NCBI RefSeq assembly: GCF_015732185.1
Contig: NZ_WIQM01000015.1
Coordinates: 186,001-250,000 of the forward strand
Length of the DNA stretch: 64,000 nucleotides
Origin: Pectinatus haikarae
Lineage (GTDB): Bacteria; Bacillota; Negativicutes; Selenomonadales; Selenomonadaceae
Direction: 5' to 3'
The position numbers and the translations under genes are program-made. Within the stretch, counting starts at the first letter, position 1; each line of letters starts with the position of its first letter. Shown piece after piece: positions 57,141 through 64,000 of this stretch. The notes beneath the pieces were generated by a model. That model saw only the letters and a program-made list of their open reading frames with translations, had not been told where the DNA came from and did no database searches.

Positions 57141-57283
57141 TCACTATTCCCCCGGGCCAGCTCTCCCTCTGTATTTTTCCCTTTTCCCCGAACCCGGCCC
57201 ATAGGGCACGGCTTTTACAGACAGCCGGATTGCACTGTCTGCCGATTCGTTTCATACCGGAAGAAATGCCCATTCACAGCCCG
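57141..57283 (-). other. GC-rich structured 3' region after rbsD; possible non-coding RNA
   Basis: This segment lies between the rbsD stop and its terminator. In 57181-57240, 35 of 60 bases are G or C, well above the surroundings. On the minus strand several nested pairings are possible: ATGGGCA with TGCCCTAT, CGGC with GCCG, AGACAG with CTGTCT, and GGGCCGG with CTGGCCC. A short reading frame crosses it but continues through the terminator and looks random. It matches no RNA family that I recognise. Confidence 0.4.
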
Positions 57284-57685
57284 TCAAACCTTAAAGGCAA
57301 CTCCCGCCCGCATAATAATATTGGGATATGGCGTAAATTCCCCTGTGCGGATGACAAATTTTACATCTGCCGACCTTTTCTTAAGCTCTGTGTGTTCTAT
57401 TAATTCATATTCCACATTTTGCAGTTTGTCCTGTATATAACGGAGCAAAGGCATATTTTTTTCCTCTATATCCTTTGCCAGTGTATAAAATTCAATCTCA
57501 GTTTCTGCCAAAACCGCATCCATAACTTGTTTAAATGTAGGGACACCACCGCATAATGCCAAATCAACAATCGGTACACCTCTGGGTATAGGCATGCCGC
57601 CGTCAACAACCATGAATACATCTTTATGCCCCAGTCCGGCAATATATCCAGCCAGCTGTGCATTAATAATTCCTTGTTTTTTCAT
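57284..57685 (-). CDS. rbsD: D-ribose pyranase / sugar mutarotase (RbsD/FucU family)
   Basis: A 133-residue protein that interconverts ring forms of a monosaccharide so kinases or isomerases get the right anomer. KKQGIINAQLAGYIAGLGHKD at the start carries the catalytic His (about residue 20) and is followed by VVDGGMPIP; the C-terminal TGEFTPYPNIIMRAG is the usual sugar-binding tail. ATG 57685 is preferred over GTG 57694 because GAGG is eight bases upstream. It is transcribed alone from a promoter region with two AT-only palindromes. Confidence 0.88.
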   Translation of the reverse strand: MKKQGIINAQLAGYIAGLGHKDVFMVVDGGMPIPRGVPIVDLALCGGVPTFKQVMDAVLAETEIEFYTLAKDIEEKNMPLLRYIQDKLQNVEYELIEHTELKKRSADVKFVIRTGEFTPYPNIIMRAGVAFKV

Positions 57686-57722
57686 AAAATTCACCTCATT
57701 TATTATTTATTATATTTTATAA

Positions 57723-57756
57723 TATTTAATTAAATAATTCAAGATTTTTAATTAAA
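57723..57756. promoter_or_regulatory. Pair of AT-only palindromic operators before rbsD
   Basis: TTTAATTAAA occurs at 57725-57734 (within the 14-bp palindrome TATTTAATTAAATA) and at 57747-57756, 22 bases (two helical turns) apart. The same motif pair precedes the isomerase gene. Confidence 0.55.
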
Positions 57757-57808
57757 TATTATAAAATTATGTTTTAAATACATATAGGCACAAATAAATT
57801 TCATCTTA

Positions 57809-57850
57809 AAAACAGGGAGCGGTTGTCATATGACAACCGCTCCCTGTTTT
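57809..57850 (-). terminator. Very strong intrinsic terminator of the chemoreceptor gene
   Basis: A perfect 21-bp inverted repeat (57809-57829 with 57830-57850) centred on CATATG, flanked by a T tract on the minus strand. Confidence 0.85.
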
Positions 57851-57898
57851 CAGAAATGATCACTGCATCCGAGTTTTTCTGCAGCCAGATAATATTTT

Positions 57899-59851
57899 TT
57901 ACAGCTTAAACTGCCTTACGGCATCTTGCAGTTCCTGTGCCATTTTATTCAGTTTTTCACTTGAAGAATTTATTTCTTCCATTGAAGCTGCCTGTTCCTG
58001 TGTAGCCGCAGAAACCGTTTGCGTTTCATCAGTAGATTTTTTCATCAGAGTATCTATTTCTGCCATTGACGCCGCAACATTCTGTCCGTCGTCAGCCAGT
58101 TCCTTTATAACCGAAGAAACATTTGCCACCTCATTGGAAAGATCGGTAACCATCTTCATAATGGCATCGAAATTCGTACCCGCTTCCTTTATGGCACCCA
58201 TACCATTTTTCACTTCATCAGTACCAACCTGCATATCGCTCACAGCTTTTTGTGTTTCATTCTGTATCTCGCTGATCATCCCAGCTATTTTAGTGGCTGC
58301 TTCCTGTGATTGTTCGGCAAGTTTTCGAACTTCATCAGCAACAACGGCAAATCCCTTACCCTGTTCACCGGCTCTTGCCGCTTCAATGGCCGCATTCAGC
58401 GCCAAGAGATTAGTTTGGCCTGCTATTCCCGAAATAGTATCGACGATCTGTCCTATCTCCTTTGATCTTGCCCCCAGATTAGCGACGGAATCAGCTGAAG
58501 CATTGACAGTTTTTTCAATATCCCGCATTTTTATTATCACATTTTGTACGGAGTCACCGCCCGCCTTGGCTGTATCAACTGTTTTCCGGGAATAATCAGT
58601 AACATCGGCTGTTTTTTTGAACACCTCTTCAATATGTTCAGACATGCTTTTAACTACATCAGCAGAATCATTTAATAGCTTATAGCTATGTTCACTATTT
58701 TGTGCAACACCAGCTATAGAATTAGCTACCTGATCTGCTGCAAGAGCCGTCTGTGATGCTCCTGTTGAAAATTGATCCGATGAACTTATAAGCTGATCTG
58801 AATTTGTACGAACATGATTTACCAGTTTCCTCAGGCTGTCTATCATCTTGTTGAAAGCTTCAGCCAGTCGTCCTATTTCATCTTTAGCATCAGCATTTAA
58901 TTTCTGATCAAGTCTGCCATCTGCTATTTTTTCTGCCAGTTCCTGCATTTCAAGAACAGGCTGTGTAAATTTACGCGCAATATAATAAGAAATTCCTGCA
59001 ACCACTAATAATATAAAACAGATAAAACCAATCATTGTAAAAAGAAGGGTATGCGTTTTCTGCGTTATATACGAATAAGGAGTTTCCAGGCATATCACCC
59101 ACCCTGTACGCTGATCATATATGTAACTGACAATTTGCCTGCCAGACTCCCCATCAACTATATCTACTCCGCTCGTCTTCTTTTCCAGCGCATTTTTAAT
59201 AAAAGGCAGCCCGCTTCTGTCCTCCTGCTTTTTAGCAAGCTCTTCATCCGGATGTGCTATCAGTTTTCCGTTTTGGTCAACAATGTACGCTACCCGCCCA
59301 TCTTGAGAAAGTGTTGTCACAAACTCACTCATCTTGGTCAACGGCAGTGATCCCTGCATTACACCTACAACATTGTTATTAATATCCCGAATCGGCGTCA
59401 TGAGATTAACAACAAGCCTTTGCGAATTTTTGCTGAAGACAACTCCTGATATCGATTCCTCTTTCCCTTTTAATGCCTCTTGATAAAAAGGTCTATCCCA
59501 AATATTTGTAAGAGAGATATCGTCACCTCGAACCACCTGATTTCCTTTCATATCATCAAGCGAAAATGAATTTGGATTCACCTTGGATGCCTCTGTCAAA
59601 AAATCCTTTGTATGTACCAAATCATAAGACTTAACCGCCGGATTTGAAGCTGCTGTTTTCAATGCGATAAATGTCTTATCCAGATAATCCTCCATTTGTA
59701 TCTGTATCTGTCCTGTCACATCACTACATTGAGAAATCGTTTCCTTTTCTAACGTGCTGTTTAGATAGCGCATTACCACTGTCACCACAATAAGCAGCGG
59801 AATGAAACTTATCACCAGCATAATTCCCATAACTTTTTTTCTCAAGGACAT
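57899..59851 (-). CDS. Transmembrane methyl-accepting chemotaxis protein with dCache sensor
   Basis: A 650-residue receptor. Residues 1-30 hold a first membrane helix ([20 protein letters not shown]), followed by a periplasmic double-Cache-type domain of about 250 residues ([14 protein letters not shown] near 115, [15 protein letters not shown] near 255), a second helix ([20 protein letters not shown]), a HAMP domain and a full signalling region with [20 protein letters not shown]. dCache domains bind amino acids, amines or organic acids outside the inner membrane. ATG 59851 is set by GGGAGG; upstream in-frame starts have none. Single-gene transcript. Confidence 0.9.
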   Translation of the reverse strand: MSLRKKVMGIMLVISFIPLLIVVTVVMRYLNSTLEKETISQCSDVTGQIQIQMEDYLDKTFIALKTAASNPAVKSYDLVHTKDFLTEASKVNPNSFSLDDMKGNQVVRGDDISLTNIWDRPFYQEALKGKEESISGVVFSKNSQRLVVNLMTPIRDINNNVVGVMQGSLPLTKMSEFVTTLSQDGRVAYIVDQNGKLIAHPDEELAKKQEDRSGLPFIKNALEKKTSGVDIVDGESGRQIVSYIYDQRTGWVICLETPYSYITQKTHTLLFTMIGFICFILLVVAGISYYIARKFTQPVLEMQELAEKIADGRLDQKLNADAKDEIGRLAEAFNKMIDSLRKLVNHVRTNSDQLISSSDQFSTGASQTALAADQVANSIAGVAQNSEHSYKLLNDSADVVKSMSEHIEEVFKKTADVTDYSRKTVDTAKAGGDSVQNVIIKMRDIEKTVNASADSVANLGARSKEIGQIVDTISGIAGQTNLLALNAAIEAARAGEQGKGFAVVADEVRKLAEQSQEAATKIAGMISEIQNETQKAVSDMQVGTDEVKNGMGAIKEAGTNFDAIMKMVTDLSNEVANVSSVIKELADDGQNVAASMAEIDTLMKKSTDETQTVSAATQEQAASMEEINSSSEKLNKMAQELQDAVRQFKL

Positions 59852-59955
59852 CAAACTACCTCCCTGTATAATATATATTGTATTGTATTTCCATATTATC
59901 ATATACTTTCGGAAATGCAAGTCATATCTATAATATTTAGAAATTAATAAAAATA

Positions 59956-59984
59956 CAGTATAGGTATAAAGATACCAAATACTG
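59956..59984 (-). terminator. Terminator after the LarA-family gene
   Basis: CAGTAT and GGTAT pair with ATACTG and ATACC around an AAAG loop with small internal loops; on the minus strand TATTTTTATT follows. Confidence 0.6.
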
Positions 59985-60092
59985 CATTTTTATTAATTTT
60001 TTGTTTATTATATTTACTTATCTATTTTGATCGGCTCTATTTTGCCCAATACAAAAATAACATCTTACATTCTACCTTTTTTTACCAAAAGA

Positions 60093-61385
60093 TTAATCCC
60101 AATCCCAGTCAATAACATCCCCCTTATCATCAAAAGTAATCGGTTGAGGTTCTGAAATAATTGTTAAAGCACTATTTTTTTCTACTTCTGGGATCAATGC
60201 TTCTGAAACCCAAAAGCGGTGCATCATAAGTGTATTATGCAACCACACCACTTTAGGCCCTTTTTGTCCATCCACATTAAGACAAATTTTTAAACCAAAT
60301 TTCATAGCTAAACGATCATTGGGCATAACAGGAGGAATATTAGCTGCCTTAGGCACTAAACTTGTAATATTATTTGGATAGGTTGATTCCATGTTAAATT
60401 TTTTAAAAACACGCATGGTCGTTATATCGGCATTACCGATTCCTGTCACATTCCCATGGGATTCATCAGTCAGATCGAACATAACAATAGCATCGGCATT
60501 TGGTTCCCATCGTCCCATAACAGGGGATCTTCCAATAATATTTGGATCCGCACCGGTCCCACTAATATTTTTACCCAGCTCATCAACAAAAATAGCATCT
60601 ACTTTTTTAAATGGAATTTTAGGCATTAAAGACTTTGCTTCTTCTAAATATGTCGGTTCTTCTGCTTCTATTGTGTCATGTGGAAATGCAATAATTTTAT
60701 ATGTTTCATGAAATGCATTCTCAATAATACCAACAGCCATTATATTTGAATAATGTTCCAATATCGTATGAGCAAATTCACGGACATTCTTTGACATTTC
60801 ACCAAATCCACGCGAATGACAAATATTTGCACCGTATTGTTTTCCCATTCCAATGACAATCATCTTTTGAACACCGCTCTCTATAGAGCCATGAAAAGCA
60901 GTGTGTGGCTTAATACGTCCTACCGGAATTATCCAATCGGCTCCAGAGGCGTATTTATCCAGCCGCACTTCTAATCCTGATGCAGAGATTCCAACATGAA
61001 CAGTCTCCATAGTCGCCTTTATTGGAGCTCCTACATTTTTTTCAGACAGACCAAAATTCAGTAATATTTCCTTTTGCCCTTCTGCAGATGCACCGCCATG
61101 ACTTCCCATTGCAGGAATAATAAACGGTCTCCCACCATGTATTTTTATTTTCTTAATCAAAACTCGCACTATATCTGCTAAATGGGCAATTTCTCTGCTT
61201 CCGCAAGCAATACATACAGTATCACCGGGTTTGATCTTTTGAAGTATATTACGTTTTTGTACAGCTTTGCACAATTCCTCCTCCGGACTGCTTACATGAG
61301 ATTGTGTGATTTCATAATTCACTTTCACAAATTTAGGAAGCGAAATACTCTTTAATAAATTCTCAAATAAATCCACATCCACCAT
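60093..61385 (-). CDS. LarA-family (nickel-pincer nucleotide) racemase/epimerase homologue
   Basis: A 430-residue protein of the lactate-racemase (DUF2088) family. Candidate catalytic and nickel ligands are visible: His96 in GSHGGAS, His161 in RIKPHTAFHG, Lys174 in SGVQKMIVIG (position of the lysine that binds the pincer cofactor) and His190 in NICHSRG. The Lys region reads differently from true lactate racemases (which have GGRK), pointing to another substrate subgroup; known ones act on lactate, malate and sugar acids. No larB, larC or larE is in this window. An organic-acid MFS transporter gene lies upstream, so it probably inverts an imported 2-hydroxy acid. Confidence 0.82.
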   Translation of the reverse strand: MVDVDLFENLLKSISLPKFVKVNYEITQSHVSSPEEELCKAVQKRNILQKIKPGDTVCIACGSREIAHLADIVRVLIKKIKIHGGRPFIIPAMGSHGGASAEGQKEILLNFGLSEKNVGAPIKATMETVHVGISASGLEVRLDKYASGADWIIPVGRIKPHTAFHGSIESGVQKMIVIGMGKQYGANICHSRGFGEMSKNVREFAHTILEHYSNIMAVGIIENAFHETYKIIAFPHDTIEAEEPTYLEEAKSLMPKIPFKKVDAIFVDELGKNISGTGADPNIIGRSPVMGRWEPNADAIVMFDLTDESHGNVTGIGNADITTMRVFKKFNMESTYPNNITSLVPKAANIPPVMPNDRLAMKFGLKICLNVDGQKGPKVVWLHNTLMMHRFWVSEALIPEVEKNSALTIISEPQPITFDDKGDVIDWDWD

Positions 61386-61493
61386 CCCCTGATTTTAATA
61401 AACAATAAACCATGTCAATAGCATTATACCATTAACAATATATCAATTATATGCACACGACCATCACATACAAAAACTAAATCTTATTCCTCT

Positions 61494-62798
61494 TTACTCC
61501 ACCTTAATTTGTTCAATTTTTCCTAAATAGAATATATAATTCAATAATCCAATTATCAACAAGAATGCCGTAAATAACAGAGCAAATTCAAAATGTCCTG
61601 TAGTTCCAACAATAAAACCTGTAACAACTGGACCAACAACACCACCAAAATTAGAAACACAGTTCTGAATACCAGCAACAATTCCCGTCATATTGCGCGG
61701 TGCAATTTCACTGGGAATTGCCCATACTTGCGAAGCTGCAATAACCGTTCCAGACTTTGCACAGCAAAGTAAGAATAATGTAACCCACAATGACTCTGTA
61801 ACTGCAGCAAATCCAATAAAAGAGGCCAGAATTAAACCACCGCACATAAACCCCTTTCTTGTTGCCGTTAGTGAAAACTTACCTGAAGAATGAACCTTAT
61901 CGGAAGCCCATCCTGCAATAACTTCTGCAAATGCTCCGCATAGAAGTGGAAGAGACGCTGCAAATCCCATTTCAGCAAAGCTGAGCCCACGGTCTTTCAT
62001 TAAGTACATCGGTAGCCATGTAATAAAAAAATATGAACTATAGTTTGTTGTAAAAAATCCTATGCACATAGCTTGCACATTACGGTACTTCAATAATTGA
62101 TACCATTTACACGGCATCGTTCTATCTAACGCTGCTGCTTTAGCGCCATCTCTGATATAAGATAGTTCAGCTGCATTAACACTTTTATGATCAGCAGGAT
62201 TGTCTTTAAAAAACAAAAACCATATAATAGACCAGGCAATACCTAATACGCCTAAAACAACAAATGTTCCCTGCCAACCAATCCGTATCATAAGCCAAGT
62301 CAAGATTGGTATCCCAAAAGCTCCACCAAATTTTTGTCCGCTGTCAAATAATCCGCCAACAGTAGCACGTTCACTCTTGGGGAACCAGTTTCTTGTGATA
62401 GCCGCATTGCTGGGATATGCACCGGCTTCTCCTATCCCCAATATCATCCTTAATCCCATCAATGATTTGAATCCCGTTGCTATACCAGTCAATCCCGTCG
62501 CAAGTGACCACCAAAGAACAGACAGCCCCAATGCTTTTCGCTGCCCTATTTTTTCCGAAACAAAACCAGCCGGAATTTGCAGTAATGCATAGCAAAGAAA
62601 AAACGCTGACATCAGCATTCCCATTTCTTGTGTTGTAATACCCAAATCTCGCATAATATGAGGTGTCGCAATCGCCAGTGTTGTTCTGTCAATAAAATTA
62701 ATTGCAATAGCCGCCCACATCATCGCAGCAACAGCCCACCGCACATGTGTACGTTTTTGATTCTGCGTTTCAATGTTTATTGCATATGTCTCTTCCAT
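61494..62798 (-). CDS. MFS transporter of the anion:cation symporter (hexuronate/glucarate-like) family
   Basis: A 434-residue membrane protein with twelve predicted helices. NFIDRTTLAIATPHI near residue 32, GEAGAYPSNAAITRNWFPKSERA near 118 (shown as a landmark region), and the central loop fit the ACS family that imports hexuronates, aldarates, tartrate or phthalate. ATG 62798 is preferred because GGGGAGG is six bases upstream. It is followed by the LarA-family gene, so the pair likely forms a hydroxy-acid uptake and isomerisation operon. Confidence 0.85.
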   Translation of the reverse strand: MEETYAINIETQNQKRTHVRWAVAAMMWAAIAINFIDRTTLAIATPHIMRDLGITTQEMGMLMSAFFLCYALLQIPAGFVSEKIGQRKALGLSVLWWSLATGLTGIATGFKSLMGLRMILGIGEAGAYPSNAAITRNWFPKSERATVGGLFDSGQKFGGAFGIPILTWLMIRIGWQGTFVVLGVLGIAWSIIWFLFFKDNPADHKSVNAAELSYIRDGAKAAALDRTMPCKWYQLLKYRNVQAMCIGFFTTNYSSYFFITWLPMYLMKDRGLSFAEMGFAASLPLLCGAFAEVIAGWASDKVHSSGKFSLTATRKGFMCGGLILASFIGFAAVTESLWVTLFLLCCAKSGTVIAASQVWAIPSEIAPRNMTGIVAGIQNCVSNFGGVVGPVVTGFIVGTTGHFEFALLFTAFLLIIGLLNYIFYLGKIEQIKVE

Positions 62799-62893
62799 TA
62801 TTATCCTCCCCTGCATCTTTCATTTACAATTTCATAAGTTTTATTATTTGATTAGTGCATATCTTCATGGCAAAAGTTCATTTCAGCCCATAG

Positions 62894-62960
62894 ATCATAG
62901 CAATTTTTTCTGCCTATTTCCTATTCTCCTAAATTTGATATATCACCAAATGTACATTTG
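62894..62960 (-). promoter_or_regulatory. Candidate promoter and palindromic operator of the MFS-LarA operon
   Basis: CAAATGTACATTTG (62947-62960) is a perfect 14-bp palindrome. On the minus strand TATGAT (62899-62894) could be a -10 element without a good -35, so the palindrome sits where an activator would bind. Apart from this and the hairpin at 63060, the 349-base gap shows nothing. Confidence 0.4.
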
Positions 62961-63059
62961 CTTTCCTTATGCAAATGATTTTGAAATAATAATAATTATC
63001 TGTATTTTATTATTAAGAGAAAATACAGTATTAATTTTTTTATAGATAAATTCAGTTTA

Positions 63060-63097
63060 TTTATAAATAAGGCTGCATAAACAGCCTTATTTATAAA
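63060..63097. terminator. Terminator after the alcohol dehydrogenase gene
   Basis: A perfect 16-bp stem (63060-63075 with 63082-63097) with a six-base loop, in AT-rich sequence 50 bases past the dehydrogenase stop. Confidence 0.7.
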
Positions 63098-63147
63098 TTT
63101 ATCAAAAGGGGTATATTACATGCATTTATATAGCTGACAAAAGTATA

Positions 63148-64000
63148 TTACATGACTTGTTTATAAATATAACGTATATCATCCAGCGATAATTCTTTAC
63201 AATTATTAACAAGCAATCTTGTTTGCTGACTCCCTGCATTAACGAGGAAGTCCAAGTCATTATCCTTTACACCAAATTCCTTTAGACTTACAGGAATGCT
63301 TGTATCTTTAACGATTCCAGCGATTTCCCCTATAATATAATCAGCTTTTTCATCTGCCGATTTACTCGAAAGTTCCGGATAAACAGCATCACAGAGCTGC
63401 GCCAGCCTATCTATACAGGCATCTTTATTAAATGCCATCACATGTGCGAATAAAATTGCATTGGATACACCATGTGCGATATGGTATTTACCGCCGAGTG
63501 GATAAGAAAGTGCATGAACAGCGGTGGTACCTGATCCAGTGATTGCCACCCCGCCATAAAAAGCACCGATCATCATTTCACTTTTTGCCTCTGTATCATC
63601 CGCATCATCATAAGCTTTTCTTATATTATGAAATATTTTGCAGGCACCTTCTTTTGCATAAGTATCACTCAGTGCTGTAGCTTTTTTGGAGGTAAAGCAT
63701 TCCACTACATGGGCCAGAGCATCCACTCCTGTTGCGGCTATAATTTTAGGCGGCAGTTTTGCTATCATATTTACATCCAGTATTACATAATCAGGAATCA
63801 TACAGTTATTTACAATACCCTGTTTTGATTCTTGTTCCGGAATAGCCACAATAGCGTTGCACGTTGCTTCTGAACCTGTACCACAAGTAGTTGGCACCAT
63901 TACCGTTTTGATATATTTTTTTGCTATATTGCTGTTTTTCAATAAATCTTTAAGCGTATAATCAGCACCGACAATAATACTGGCAAGCTTTGATGCATCC
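63148..64000 (-). CDS. Iron-containing alcohol dehydrogenase, 5' end cut by the window
   Basis: The C-terminal 283 residues of a group III (iron-type) alcohol dehydrogenase; the frame stays open to base 64000, so the start lies outside and the TTG at 63942 is internal. Landmarks are VMVPTTCGTGSEAT, the metal-binding Asp and His in GVDALAHVVECF, ALSYPLGGKYHIAHG with two metal-binding histidines, and LKEFGVKDNDLD. It reduces an aldehyde or ketone, or oxidises an alcohol, with NAD(P). Substrates from ethanol to 1,3-propanediol, lactaldehyde or 4-hydroxybutyrate are possible. Its link to the LarA-MFS operon is unproven because a terminator lies between them. Confidence 0.88.
   Translation of the reverse strand, partial: DASKLASIIVGADYTLKDLLKNSNIAKKYIKTVMVPTTCGTGSEATCNAIVAIPEQESKQGIVNNCMIPDYVILDVNMIAKLPPKIIAATGVDALAHVVECFTSKKATALSDTYAKEGACKIFHNIRKAYDDADDTEAKSEMMIGAFYGGVAITGSGTTAVHALSYPLGGKYHIAHGVSNAILFAHVMAFNKDACIDRLAQLCDAVYPELSSKSADEKADYIIGEIAGIVKDTSIPVSLKEFGVKDNDLDFLVNAGSQQTRLLVNNCKELSLDDIRYIYKQVM

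Noticed and set aside
56965-57273. A 102-codon minus-strand frame between rbsD and lacI
   Set aside because: It runs through an intrinsic terminator and into lacI, and its composition is not protein-like.
57141-57283. A second cobalamin-like or SAM-like riboswitch after rbsD
   Set aside because: Individual short motifs resemble parts of these RNAs, but the conserved cores and their order are absent, and the position is downstream of a gene.

Overview
The window looks like chromosome of a low-GC, diderm anaerobic Firmicute, most likely a member of the Negativicutes (Pectinatus/Selenomonas/Sporomusa-like). The reasons are strong AGGAGG-type ribosome binding sites, frequent TTG and GTG starts, Firmicute-style regulators (PRD/PTS, MarR, LacI, a BirA-type operator) and a cobalamin riboswitch, together with a TonB-dependent outer-membrane receptor that only makes sense in a cell with an outer membrane. 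The genus is inference. I see no tRNA, rRNA, CRISPR array, insertion sequence or prophage.

Layout. (1) 115-6090 (+): an operon with a small split-barrel-like protein, a radical-SAM protein with an unusual CX8CX2C cysteine motif, the two subunits of a UxaA-family lyase that resemble sulfolactate sulfo-lyase (SuyAB), and a complete sulfonate/taurine-type ABC importer. It reads as an organosulfonate uptake-and-cleavage system with two unexplained members. (2) 6345-13166 (+): a 5-oxoproline locus with an Nramp-fold transporter lacking the metal motif, PxpA, PxpB, PxpC, a biotin carrier protein, biotin carboxylase and a YcsI/DUF1445 protein. (3) 13186-20831 (+): a sigma-A promoter, a cobalamin riboswitch with terminator, a TonB receptor and a five-gene Nik/Opp-type ABC importer, forming a two-membrane uptake route under B12 control.

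(4) 20981-28009 (-): a QueG-like iron-sulfur protein with a MarR regulator, an AraC/GyrI-like regulator, a stand-alone FabF, YwbE, a soluble PAS chemoreceptor and a 2-hydroxyacid dehydrogenase. (5) 28285-30916 (-): bioY-bioD-bioA behind a promoter overlapped by a BirA-like operator; this supplies or salvages the biotin needed by the carboxylase of region 2. (6) 31230-36369 (+): PRD regulator, fructose-type EIIA, EIIB, EIIC and an orphan KbaZ/GatZ-like protein. (7) 36551-43414: HAD phosphatase, M29 aminopeptidase, MurA, an old-yellow-enzyme homologue, a threonine-synthase-like enzyme and a secreted DUF3298 protein, mostly separated by strong hairpin terminators.

(8) 43473-57685 (-): a large pentose-type catabolic region: ribokinase, RbsABC-like importer with a DUF2291 lipoprotein, GPH-family symporter, FGGY kinase, transketolase split into two genes, a FucI/AraA-like isomerase, a LacI regulator and RbsD. 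Four AT-only TTTAATTAAA palindromes sit as helically phased pairs in front of the isomerase gene and rbsD. The enzyme set suggests isomerisation, phosphorylation and transketolase cleavage of a pentose, possibly the branched sugar apiose. (9) 57899-63942+ (-): a transmembrane chemoreceptor, a LarA-family nickel-pincer racemase homologue with an MFS organic-acid transporter, and an iron-type alcohol dehydrogenase cut by the window end.
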